A stretch of 64,000 nt of DNA from the NCBI RefSeq assembly GCF_003945595.2, contig NW_024104554.1, forward strand, positions 1 through 64,000, given 5' to 3'. Below the pieces are notes generated by a model. The model worked only from the letters and a program-made list of their open reading frames with translations. It did no database searches and was not told the origin of the DNA. Origin of the DNA: Pipra filicauda. Its lineage: Eukaryota; Chordata; Aves; Passeriformes; Pipridae. This document shows positions 1-12,310 of this stretch, in pieces; within the stretch, counting starts at the first letter, position 1; each line of letters opens with the position of its first letter. A program made the position numbers and the translations under genes.

Positions 1-234
1 TGATGAAATCCATTGATATACAGCCTACACAAATCCTAAAATTATTTCTTAATACCAAATCCTAATTAATATGATTCTATAAATATAGAAAGAGCAAGTA
101 AAGTGGATTGATAATAAATATGAAACAGGAATAACAGGGTATTTTTTATAACAGAAAAAGAAGGATTATCTTTATACAGAACCATTATTCAAATTAATAT
201 TTATTTTTTCCTATTTGTAGTGGAAATGAAACTA

Positions 235-236
<2 letters not shown>

Positions 237-274
<38 letters not shown>
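237..274. repeat. Poly-T tract (38 T)
   Basis: An uninterrupted run of 38 T is seen directly. Read on the minus strand it is poly-A, but no LINE or processed-gene body was recognised next to it, so a retrotransposed tail is only a possibility. Its length makes it prone to slippage and assembly error. Confidence 0.95.
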
Positions 275-277
<3 letters not shown>

Positions 278-1423
278 CATGTGCAAAAGCATGATGTCAG
301 AGAGGAAAAAGAAGACACAGGGGCCAAGTTTAGAGTGTATTCATCTTTTGTGCTTACATACATGGCCTATTTTCAAGGTTTGATAAATTCCCAGAATTTT
401 CCTCAGATCTCTTCAAATTTTTTATAGTTATTTTGTAGTCTATCAGTAATTCTCTCATATGAGGGTGCCTCTGTTAACCCTGCAGTCTATTCTCATTCTG
501 TGAGCCTTGTCTTGCCCTTCCAATGCTTTGGTGAGGTAACTTTTGCTCTCAGTTATTAACCTCAGAAATTCTTTCCTTGATAACAACATGAAGTCCCACT
601 GTGATTTGTGTGGTGTGTGTCTGTTCAGTACACAGACCAGCAATGATCTGTTGTACTGGATACCCAGGGGTTTTTTCCATTTTTTAATTTTTTTTTAAAA
701 GTTATACAGATTTTCTGGTAGACATTCATCTAGTCTTTAAAGAATGTCATTTAGATAGAAACAGCAGTTTTTCCACAGGGCTAACTGTCCCTTCAATTGG
801 ACCCACTGGACAAAAACCAGAAGCACAAACAACAAGCCTGAAATTATTTGGACTCAGTAGGTGAAGTCAGTTGAGTACATAGCTCACAGACATGTACCAT
901 AGCTGTTTTAGTGACAAGGTTTAGTAGGAGAACACGAGACTGGAAAGACTTTATTGGCATCTATTCTTTCAGGAATGCTCAAGAAAATTCTGGACCGTCT
1001 TTGCTTTACAAATTAGCAGATTCTTTTCTTTTTCCAAAGGTCTTTTCTGAAGACTTTGGGACTGAGGACAGAGTTCAGAGAAGTTTTCTGAGCTCATAGC
1101 AAATTTACATCTTATTACCCCTACCCATTTCAGACGTTACCCCACTGTTCTTTAAAACAGACCACTGCCTGAATGATGTGCACAGAAGAATTTAATTTTC
1201 ACTGCATCATCTCATAAGAAGCTCTGCTAAATAATTAACTTTCATCATATAGATAAAATCAACATACATTCAGGTGAGACTGCACTAGGTCTATGAAATA
1301 TTTCATAAGATTCCTCATCTCTAGATGAATCTGACTTTGTCCCTTCCCTCATAGAGAGAGAGATAAATCTCTTTTTCTGAGAAATGAGCTAAAAATTTTC
1401 TTCGTGCATACCTGTAAAATTCC

Positions 1424-1439
1424 TTTTTTTTTTTTTTTT
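1424..1439. repeat. Poly-T tract (16 T)
   Basis: Sixteen consecutive T residues with no recognisable adjoining element. Simple low-complexity sequence. Confidence 0.9.
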
Positions 1440-2739
1440 CTCTGTGGAAGAGAATACATTACATAAGTGTAACATTGCTTGTTCCTCTTTTTTGTTTTTC
1501 AAATCAACAGTTCCTCAGTGATTGTTCTAGATACAGAAATGAAGAGACTAGCATTCACAGGAAGCAATTTCTTTACTTCACATATTTACAAAATTCTATT
1601 CCATCCAATTTATTCTTGACTGGTAGGTCTGCAAGGACTGAAAATTGACTACCTATAAATAAATCTGATATTTTAAAACATCTTTTCCTTTTCATTTGGT
1701 CAATTTATTATATTATTATCAATGTTACATCTCAGATCATTCCATATTTATTTGAAATGCAAATAGAGGAAGAAATGAAAACTTCAACAAGTTTTAATAG
1801 TTTTTTTCTCGGATAGAAATTGGTAATATACAGAATTGTAAAAATAAACAGATGGCAGAACAGCTTTTTGTATGTGATTGTTGCAATCCACCTCCCAGAG
1901 GAAACCGTGACAAAGGGCAATTAACTAATTTCACAAAAAACTTCCATCATATGATTTGCTAATGAGGTTCAAACCATATTTAAGAGAGAGGAAGCATGAG
2001 GAAATTATTCTGCTTGGATTTTTTATATTTACAAGACGTTACTCCCAGGCTGTGATAATATTCCCTTGTTTCTACTGTTGGTCTTGCAGCCACGGTTGCT
2101 GTACTAGCCATCGCATGCAATGTCACACAGCAAAGAGCAAACTGCACAAAGCCAGATCAAATTATTCTGCTGTGAATGATTCAAAACATTTGTGACTGGT
2201 AACAGCACCTCATATCTGGGCTCCTTGCTGGTGAACTTCTCCAGTCTTCTGTTTTATTCTGGTAGCCATACACGTAAAACTAGCAGGAGATATTTTTGAA
2301 ACACTGCAGTGAACAGTGTGTTACTGACTCTCAGTTTAAACCATCTTGCACATCATACCCTAACAGCACTGTTTCCCATCTGCCTCAGTGCTTACAGGAG
2401 ATCAGCTTCTGAATTGGAATTCAGCTGGCTGAAACTAAATCTGAATGAGACAGAAATGAGCTTAGAAGGAAAAGGGTAACATTTTGAAGAACTAGCCAAA
2501 GCCCTGACAGCGTCCTCAAACAAAGGGTCTGTTTTTTGATTGTCAAGGGACTTCACAGCCTCAGGGTTAGCTGACATCCTCCCAGATATGAAATCTGTCA
2601 GAAATAAATTCTTCCATCCATGATAAGCCAGCAGGCTGTTCCTATGAACATCCTCTCAGATGCTGACTTGGCAATAGCATTGTACTTATTCACAGCTTCC
2701 AGGGTCCACAGTTATGGTATTCTGCACTGGCTGTGCCAA

Positions 2740-3065
2740 TGATAGCCTTCAATGGGCAGCTGATCAAAACTTGTCACTCTGCTTGGTAAGCAAAATAAGT
2801 CAATTTTGGTACATCATTCCAGTGCTTGAATGTTATATTGGCTTTTGAGTGAATGGTGAATCATCTTCATTGTTCTAATCCTGATCTTTAAAGCCCTAGA
2901 TTCAGAATACTTTGAGGATAATAATTTATCACTGTGTGAAAAGACCTGCTCTTTAGGGGTGGTGGAGCTATCTTTGGATCACTCTTCCACATCAGGAGGA
3001 TGTGGAATTCTCACCCATCTTCAAGGCAGAATATAAAATTAATCCCTTCAGAATACTCTTACGGG
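2740..3065 (+). repeat. Possible decayed L2-like LINE fragment
   Basis: Conceptual reading on the + strand gives IFKALDSEYFED near 2885, then a stretch around 3000 that reads like LWNSL. This resembles the 'FKAL...(L)WNSLP' tail of L2-type LINE reverse transcriptases. The match is short and broken by stops, so this is a weak call from remembered protein patterns. Unrelated AT-rich DNA is the alternative. Confidence 0.25.
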
Positions 3066-6000
3066 GAAACACCATGCCCCCTCCCACTCCGCCTAAACAC
3101 CCAGTTGCAGGAAAGACAGGAGTGGAACTACAAGTGTATAGTATTACACTTGATTTAAGATAGTATCTCTTTAAAAAACATTATGAAGTATCTAGCTGTG
3201 GATCAGTCTGAACAGTAACTTATATGGAATTCAAGTTCTGTACCTCAGTGATCCTATACCTTGGTGGAAAATATGGTATAAACAGATTAGACAACCTATG
3301 TAAGGATTTTGATCTCAATGTGAGAAGCAGTGTCCCATTGCAATTGTTTTAATGATTCAGCTTCTCAAACAGCACGTTTTGCATTTCTTGAAGTAAACAA
3401 TCACTTAAATAATCCTTGATTTGTTTTTCCCAAAGGTATGTCACATTTCAGCCCACAGCCACTCAATAAAAGAACAGAGATGCATTTTCTGGACTTAATT
3501 CAATAAATAAACATAAAGCAGTGTGTTTTCTTTGCTTTTCATGTTAACTTAGCAGGCTAGTAAATTAATGAACCTGCTTGGAAATTGTATAGCACTTTCA
3601 GGCATGCAACTGCAGACATAGACAGGGCAAGCATCTGTATTACAATAATTAGCACTGAATTAGTACATCCTTACAGTCATGTTAAGACTGTGTGCCTAAC
3701 ATTTTTCTATTTAAATGGTAACTTTTTTCATGAAATGAAGTAGACCTTTATATTTTAAACAAGAGAAGTAGTGAGAACACAGTGAACTGTGTGGTGCAGA
3801 CCAATAAGACATCTGAAAAACAAGTTTGGAAATATAGGGACAAATCTTCAGTTGGTGCAAATTGGAGTACATAAAGTCATTACCTCTGTTGTAGCTATCA
3901 AGTAAGCAGGAATGTTTTAAGCTTTAACAGAAAGCAAATAATTTGGGGCTAAGAGAAACACATACATAACCTAAACCTGGCTGACCTTAACCTTCTAAAT
4001 CCCTTCTCTCTGTCTGAAGTTCAATTTGCCGTCCAGCCGGCTAACTTCTCACAGACTTACAGGATTTGAGATGTACAAGAAAGAAAGAAAAAGGAAAGAA
4101 CAAACCAGTTTTTCACAAGCTTCAGAAAAATCATTGGTTCTGTGGGCTTCGTATGTATCAACAACCAGACAGACTCCAGTAGTGTGAGAGGTTTGATTTC
4201 GTTCTTACACATGTAAGAGTATCAAGTCCTTGCAAGGTTAAGAGTTTTAAAGTGTATGAGAAAACTAAGGACCAGGGAAAACAAAGGATTTTGGTTTGGT
4301 TTTTTTGAGGGATGCTAGTGACTATTAACAAAAAATCCCCTAGAGGATATTGCAGATTAATAAATGACAACTGAATTTTATATTAATAGCAGTTCCAGTT
4401 GCCACAGGAAATAATTCCCAGATTCTAGAGAGATATATTTCTCTATCCTATTCTTATGAATCAATTTTTTTCGCAAACAGCCAGACTGTTTCAATTTTAA
4501 AGCACAAATATGTGATACCCTGTGCACCCTATACATTGTTTCAGATTATAGGGGAAGATGAAAATTTCCCCATAGTTTGTCAAAGAATTTTAGAAGGCAG
4601 TAGTTGTACTCATTGTCCACAGAGACTGCCAATTGCCCTGGCATGAAATGACAATTAATGATGTATTCCTGGGTTACATAAAAGATGTCAAACATATGGA
4701 CCATTGCCGCAGCCAAAAGACATGAGCAGCTTGCTGGAAGTATCCCATAATATACTATAATTTTCTGATATATCAGAATGTCTCTGCTAGTAAGAAAAAA
4801 CTACTAAATTGCAAACACATATCGATTCTTGCTTTAGGGCACTCAATCCTGAACTGTAGAAGAGTTGTGAATGGTCATGGTTTTAACAGTGAAGATGAAT
4901 AGTATTTTTCATCTGTCTTTCCCTCTGTCCAGTTATGAACCCATTTCTTAGATAGCTTGGTTTTGCCAATAGGGTATTTTAGGCTACTACCATCAGTAAG
5001 ATGTGAATGTTCATCCACACAAGGTGAGTTTACAAGCACAGAGGCTTAGTTTTAATCACTGCTAATGAAAGGAATGTCCTAGTGTGTGGGAAAACGAAGA
5101 GCATTTTAAAAGTACATGCTTTGTCTGAAGAAGGCAAGCAGAATCTTATATCTATTATATTAATTTTATTTTATAATTTAAAAGACAGGAAAAATTCAAT
5201 TTAATATTTTCTAATGTAAAGTCATACCATAATATGTATATATGTGGTTTACAGCCTATAAATAACTGATTTGCAAATGGAATGTTCTCTTCTAAGTGAA
5301 ACACCTAAGAGTCACGGTATTGCCTACTCCATAAGCGCAGATTGGAATAATATCAGCAACAACACTACTACTAAGACCACAGCCACAGTTTGCAACAGGT
5401 CACAGAGACTCCGAGTGTGCCTTTGTGAAGGATGCCAGGCCTCACAGGAAAGCACCCACATCTGCTTCTGGCTGAAATCTCATGGTACAGTGTCTTGGAA
5501 GAAGGAAACCATGCCTTGGATTCTCTGTCCTCTGAGTCAGATAGCAAGACAAGAGATTTGGAAGTTTGTTGATTAATTTCTTGAGGCAGGAAAGGATCAC
5601 GATTTCTCCATTCTTTTTCTATCTCTCACATGGGCAAGGTATGCAGCAATATTACAGCTGTGTAATTTAAAGAAAATCTGAAATAATGAATTTAATGGTA
5701 AGCCAGATTCAGTTATCAACAGAAACTAAGTCTGAAGCACATCAATGATATCAACTCTGGCAAGTCTCTGGTCTGAAAATCTAGCATCATCAGTTCTGTC
5801 AGTCCTAATGAGACTCCTTTGAAACACAAGAGTGAAAATGAAATGTAAAGGTGCTAATTTTCTCACTAACTTGATTGAATGATTTCCCCTGTCTAAGAGA
5901 TTTATGTTATGAAGGCACAGCTGTTCTTCATCTCATTCACAATCTGCTAGTCGTAGTTGACTTACAGCCAAACTCAAAAGGAAGTTTTGTGAATCTGGAT

Positions 6001-9000
6001 AAGTTGAATAAGGGTCTATGCCAATTTGTAATTTTAAGTGTTTTCAATGTGCCAGTGTTATACACTCTTAGCTTTACAGCTATTTATAGATATATCACGT
6101 GACTTTACTTAAGTGAAAACTAATCACCTCATCTCACTCTAAAGTCAGAGGTTAGAAAGAGAAATCTGCAGAGGGAGATTCATACCTTGTGGCTCAGGAT
6201 GACATGAACTGTTCTCTGTGTATACCTTTCTCTCCATTCTCTGCAGAAGAAAATTAGACAAAAAACTTTCAGACATCTAAAATTTGATGCAATGAACCTT
6301 CATTTGTGCACCGCTCATGAACTGAATTGAGCAGACTTGAATGTAATCCCACTATAATCACTTTCTCATTGATTTCCTTGGAGTCACTACAGTTATATAG
6401 CAAAACAGGCTTAGGTGCACAGGTGAAGCATTACAGGTGTACTGCATCTATCCTGTGCTGAGGTGCTAAAAGAAATAAGTGTAACAAAGCCCAGAAAAAA
6501 ATAGCTAATGTGAAGACAGAGGCAAGAAAGCAAGAAAACAAGCAAGGAAGGAAGTGTGATAATGGAGCAATGCAAACCACACATTTTTCCAGGCTAAAAA
6601 TACCTTCTTTTTCAGTTACAGAACACTTTGGTCAAGGTGTTATTTAGCAGTTCCATGTCTCCTAAAATTATAAAAATTCTTCCTGTTCTACAGCCAGTGC
6701 AATCAAGTCACGGTTTATAGGAAACAAGTTTTCTTCCTTTCTGGTTTCTTTTCCTCACCCTAGCAATACAGAAGAGCTCCAATACTGACAGAATTAACCA
6801 TCTGAGAATGACAGGAGGAATCATCAACTGTCCCAGAGGCAGAAACAATAGGCACCTTTAAACTCTGAAGTGGTTTGAAAGATATTTCTATCAGCAGGGA
6901 GACTTTCATCATAAATTAGGAATATTATTGCAATCTTAAGATACTTCTTATAAACTGTACTCTGTATATTGTATTTTCTTGAAAACCACCATTACTTTTG
7001 TTTCTACAAAGCTTGTAGACAACAAACCTGTTACAACTCAATAATTATATGAGATTTTCAATGATCCAAAGAGAAGACTGGATTTGTAATGGTACCTCTA
7101 GATTATTAACTGTCAGAAAGCCCTAGGTAAGACTGAGCTGATAGAAACCTCTGCATACAAAACAAAACACAAGATACCTCTGCAATTTTGATATGCAGGA
7201 TATACATTTGCACTAGTCCAGTGTTTGGTAATAGGAAAAGATTTGTCTCCATTAACTCAGGTTGCACTGTGTACTCACATTAGCATAGTCTGTCGGAATA
7301 CAGTGAACAAGAGTTGGGTTATTTCTTTTCCCTTTTGCAGTAGGGAGGATCAGGATGCAAGTATTTGCAAGTACAGCAATGCCTGCAAAGAGGAAAGTGC
7401 TTACAAATGTGTAGCCTTTGTGAATGTAAGAAGTCTCATTTAGTTCACTAGAAACTAAGCCCAGGCTTCAGTCATTTGCTGAACTTTGGGCAGTGGAGCT
7501 GGACAAAATTATGAAAATTTGCTTTAGCTCCATCAATTGCACAGATCCAGTCCTCTTATCTGTATTTATAATTGTACTCTCTGATACTTTGTCTCATTTA
7601 GTCCCTGATTCAAGGACATATTTTAATATCATTTGCTTATAAAAAAATCATGGCATTTTAGATGAAAACTCTGTTAACTGAAGATCACAGAATTGAGCAA
7701 CTAAATAAAGGACTGCATAGGAGCCATCTTGCCAGGGCTATGAATTAAAGTCTATTATGTTAAAAGAGAAGGAAATCCCTCTCTCTGAAGTCTATGAAGT
7801 ATGAGCATGTTTATGCTCCTCCTTACAGTGAACATCACGGCCAGCCTTGGTAACTGGTAACTGTTTCCTACCTGTTCAGAGAGGCATCATTCGATCCATC
7901 CATGTTAACTCAGTGAAGTTAACAACAGTGATAATAGAAAACTCTCATTATGAATCGATGAAAAACTCAATTTGTTCACATGGAAATTACCTATATTCAC
8001 ATTTAATAATAAACATAAAGAAGCTCAGCTCAATAATAAAGCATGACCTGGTTTTAGAAGAAAAGAATAAAGTGTGCATACTATTTAAATACATAACTTG
8101 TCTCTGGGAACCTTATCTGTGGGAGACAGTCTTTTTACCTAACCAAACAATTAAAACTTGAATTCCAGGTTAGGCGCCTAAGAGAAGTATGCATTGCCAA
8201 TAGAAATTTTTCTCACTTCACTTAGACACTCAACTTGAATGTGTGGTCATTCTTTCTACTGTTTACAAGGCAAGTCTAAGGTGGCTGGGTGGACCATCAG
8301 AGACAATTTTTTAAATGCCCAAGCTGGGGGCGATTAATTTCACCAGCTGTGGATAGGTAAAGAACTACAGATAGGACTTTTGTCAACATAAATGATAAGG
8401 CAAAATAGGACCAGGAAGAGAAAGAGAAAAAAAAAATATTGGGCTATTTATTTAGGCTGTGTTCCATATCAACAATGGTATTCCATAGAATATTGATATC
8501 CTGTAAAGTAGTAGATAGTGGATTACATATAATTTAGTTACGAAAGAGGTTTGTCATAACCACTCATCTGAAAATGCCACTCACTAGATTCCCGAGTAGA
8601 TTCTATGTTGCTAATGCTCAGTGTCAGAGAGCAAATCACTCCAAACATCAAAAAACACAAACAAACTTCTCAGCAGTGAGGTCCCAGACCTAGAAATAAG
8701 AGAAGTTAAATGAATGAAGTCTTGTATCTGTATCAAACTTTGCTGATACCACTGGGGGTCTTTGTGCATTTAAGGGACATGCATATCCTTCTCATTGTGG
8801 AAATAGACTTTTAATAGACTCCCTTTAATAATAGCCTTAATGCCCACAGTTTTCTTATGGGCAACATGATCATTAAACAGAGATCCACTGTTGTCTGTTT
8901 TCCCACAGTTCTTAAAATGACAAAATGTTTGATTAAAATAGGATTTGAACTGTGGGATCTGAGTCATAAAACCAACTAGAGACAAATGGAGATCTAACAC

Positions 9001-9572
9001 TTTTTATCTGAATATCTGTGTCTGCTGACTATAGCAAAACTAATATTTATTTCCATCTAAGCCCACAAAGGGTAAATAAAATTAAAAAAAAAAACAAACA
9101 TATATTTTACTTACATCTGCACATGGTATTATTTATTTTTTCCCGTGTACAGAGTCTTGCAAAATCTCTACAAACTTTATATGAAGAAGAGAACCTATCT
9201 GCTGTAGTAAAGCTGATAAGCCTCAAACAACATATCTATGTGTTGAAAGATTTTGCAATAATCCTTTACTTTTTCTATATAAAATATTCTAAATGCAAAA
9301 CTAATGTGTTTTCTTGGCTTAGGATTACATGGAAAATTCTTTCAGGTTTTTTGGTCACTGAGGAGAAAAAGAATGCAAGGTAGGAAATGTGATACTTTTT
9401 ATGAGACTCAAAAGAAATGAAATATCAGTGTTGAGTAAACAAAACACTTTGCTTCCTTTTTCTCCTGTAGTCCCTGCATATTACTCTAACAGTCTGTAGT
9501 TATTAACTCTCTCTGTACTGCTCTACAGCTGAAATGACATTTAACTTGATATAGTAGTGCTTTAAAATAAAG
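3066..9572. other. Unassigned AT-rich intergenic DNA
   Basis: About 6.5 kb with no recognised exon, RNA gene or retroelement. One purine-rich patch built from AAGC/AAGG/AAAG words lies near 6520-6558. Open frames are short and scattered over all frames, as expected by chance in AT-rich vertebrate DNA. Confidence 0.55.
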
Positions 9573-9842
9573 TTGTCAGAGAAGAACCTCCATCCATCCC
9601 ACTACTACCAGGCTGATGCCAGTGGCAGCAACAGATGCCCAGAGCCTGGAGAGGGACCACAGGTCAGCAGTAGAGCACTCAAAGAGCACAACAAAGGAAT
9701 TCCATCCACACCATCCAGTAACTCAGCTTCACTGGGGGCCCAACTTCAATGTCTGTATGCAAGCACACGTACCATGAGGAATAAACAAGGGGAGACAGAA
9801 ATGAGCACACACCTTCATGGTTATGATCTTACTGGTCAGAGG
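9573..9842 (+). mobile_element. CR1 LINE, 5' coding fragment (start of ORF2)
   Basis: The + strand frame from 9573 reads GAQLQCLYASTRTMRNKQ and then HLHGYDLTG. This matches the opening of CR1 ORF2, where the apurinic-type endonuclease begins (family pattern 'LKCLYTNARSMGNKQ...'). The preceding Ser/Pro-rich residues resemble the ORF1/ORF2 junction. The frame leaves CR1 coding sequence near 9842, where 3'-end sequence starts abruptly, so the endonuclease and the whole reverse transcriptase are missing. Dead copy. Confidence 0.8.
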
Positions 9843-10287
9843 AGGCCACAAAGAAGATGCAAGGGCTGGAACATCTCTGATGTGAAGGCAGGCTGAGACA
9901 GTTGGGCTTGTTCAGCCTGGAGAAATCTTGAGAGAGACCTTAGAGCACCTTCCAGTACCTAAAGGGGGCTACAGGAAAACTGGAGAGGGACTTTTTACAA
10001 GGGCATATAGTGACAGAATGTGGGGCAATGGCTTCAAACTAAAAGAGGATAGGCTTAGATTAGATATTAGGAAGAAATTATTAACTGTGAGGGTGTTGAA
10101 GCACTGGAACAGGGTGCCCAGGACTGTGGATGCCCCATCCCTGGAAGTGTTCAAGGACAGGCAGGATGGGGCCTTGAACAACCTGGTTAGTGAAAGATGT
10201 TCCTACCCCTGGCAGGGGCATTGGAACCAGATGACCTTTTGGGTCTTTTCCAACCCAAAACATTCTATGATTCAATGATTCTATAAA
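9842..10287 (+). mobile_element. CR1 LINE, 3' end of the same deleted copy
   Basis: This is CR1 C-terminal and 3'-UTR sequence: 'gggctggaacatctc', 'cttgttcagcctggag', 'attagatattaggaag', 'actggaacagggtgccc', 'tggaagtgttcaagg'. It ends in ATTCTATGATTC-type octamers at about 10262-10284, the usual CR1 3' tail. It directly follows the ORF2 start fragment in the same orientation, so the two are best read as one element with a large internal deletion. Confidence 0.92.
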
Positions 10288-11399
10288 AATATGTAAATTT
10301 GCCATCTCATTTATTTTTCTTCCAATAAAACAGAGACTACATTTGGTTGTAAACAGGACAGATTAATTAAATATTGTATTTTATATTCCCCACTTCCTGA
10401 TACCATATACAGCTTCATACACCAGAATGTGGCAAAGTATAAAACATTTTATTTCCTTTTTTTTGGTAGTATAATCATGGTGAGCTTCATCAAGAGATCA
10501 CTCCTGGCCAAGTGCTGCAGACCAACTAAATGTGTATTCTGTGCCTAAAATTCAAAGCCTGAAGCAAATTATATTCTCTCCCATAAATAATTTTCCTTAT
10601 CAAGAAAATAGTTTGAGTCTAGATTAGGGCATGGGAACAAATCAGTGCACATGTGCAGTGGATGTGATTTAGTCCTGGAGCTAAACAGAGAGTGAACCAG
10701 CTAAACAGAGAGTGAACCAGAATACCCAATCAAACTAACTCCTTTTTCCCCTCATTTTGCACCCTTGTGAATGTGCAATGGACTACATCATGTAAATCAC
10801 TGAATAAATACAGTGAAACCTTACCTTTCTTGAAGCATTTCTTGAAATATGCCAGGTTCTATTGAAAGAAAATTTAGGTACAGAGAAGACAGTAAGACTG
10901 TACATAAGTCCCAAGGCACAAGAATACAAATATAGAAGAAGAGGATACAACTGCTGTCAGCACAATGATAGTGAATATGTAAGATGAAGAATGTTATTTG
11001 AAGAAAGAACTTATTTTATTCATTTGAAAGTATACACACTCAAATACTCCTTTGCTAAAAACAAGAATACCTCTCATGACTGGATTTTTTCTATATTTGT
11101 TCCTGTTAGAATATTGGAGATATCACTAAAGTTAGTTTGGTTTCATTGTCAAATCAAAGGAGAGTTTGTGTTTTTTTTTTCTGAACTGATATTTTTACAT
11201 CAAAAAGATTATTTGAAAAGATCCAAAAATATTATAAATAAAATAAAATAAAATTCTTGTTTTCCTTTTGGCATCTGTTAAGCCTCTATTTAACCTTTCC
11301 TTTTTTTAACTTAGGTCGCCTTAGATGAACAGTGCTTTTTTAAAAAAAAATCCTGTAATAGCTTCTAAGGAACAATGTAAAGGAGAGATAACATGAGAT
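10288..11399. other. Unassigned intergenic DNA
   Basis: AT-rich sequence with no recognised gene or element apart from the short tandem duplication at 10681-10720. Confidence 0.5.
10681..10720. repeat. Perfect 20-bp tandem duplication
   Basis: The 20-base unit ctaaacagagagtgaaccag occurs twice head to tail (10681-10700 and 10701-10720) with no mismatch. Identity suggests a recent duplication or an assembly artefact. Confidence 0.95.
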
Positions 11400-11429
11400 T
11401 TTTTTGAAAGGAGAAGTATTAGGTTGAAG

Positions 11430-12310
11430 GTCAAGTTTTAGTTTTTGCCTCACAGCCAGAGCTCTTTGGAGGGGTTAATAGTGAAGCTGATGAGGGAGAT
11501 TTGGTTGATATATTATACTTGGATTTCAAGAGAGCATTAGCAAAAGTCTGTTTCAAAGGCTCTTAAAGAAGCCAAGCAACCACAGGAAGAAAGTATAGGT
11601 CTTTAAAGAGATAAATAATTGATTAAAAGATAAGAAACAGAGAACACTGTGTCCTTGTTGTGGAAACAGGACACCACTGGATACCTAGAGAGATCTGTGC
11701 TTCAATCCTTGGGCTACTCAGCCAAAAGAGAAAGTGAAAAACAAGATGACAACAACAGCGGTAAACAAAGTTTGCAGGTGATTCCATGTTTATCACAGTT
11801 GTAAAGATGGTGCATGGATTCTGTGAAGGTATGGCAAAGAATCTTATGAAAGTGAGTGACTGGCAAAAAAACAGTAGATGAAATTAAGTAGATTTGAAGT
11901 GTAGGTAAATGCAAAGTGACACTCTGTGGCTTTGCACGTACAATATTGGGATCTGAACTGTCATCACTGCTACTGAGTGAGACCTCAGGGACCTAAGGAT
12001 CAGTCTTGTAAACAATTTTGTTAAATACCATCATTCATGACCTTAGTACCAAAAAATAGGAGGATGTGGAATCTGGAGATTACACCACAAAAGATCAGTG
12101 ATAGAGAGGGAAACAGCAGTATGATGTATGAAGAGTTGGTGACTTTGGGGACTAAAGTAATCCAATTGTGACTTAGTGACTGAAAGCAAAAAAATCTGTC
12201 ATGTACTGTTTCTCAAAATGGCAAAAAACAACCAGGGATAAATTTATCTTTGGAAATAAAATACTTAATCATCAAGGGATTAAATCCTGGGGTAACATTT
12301 TAAGCAAATT
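11430..12310 (+). mobile_element. Ancient CR1-family reverse-transcriptase remnant
   Basis: Scattered + strand matches to CR1-like reverse transcriptase are visible in the expected order. DILYLDFKRALAK near 11508 resembles RT motif A (VVYLDFSKAFDKV). A stretch near 11880-11925 resembles 'MKFNVDKCKVM', and later text resembles a thumb region. Stops and frame changes are frequent, so the copy is old. Borders are approximate. Confidence 0.5.

Larger units (their letters stand above)
1..2739. other. Unassigned AT-rich intergenic DNA
   Basis: Apart from two poly-T tracts (237-274 and 1424-1439) I see no recognisable gene, RNA or repeat. The short open frames on both strands have no signal, domain or codon pattern suggesting real protein. 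By position this is the far upstream flank of the CSMD1 promoter. Confidence 0.6.
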
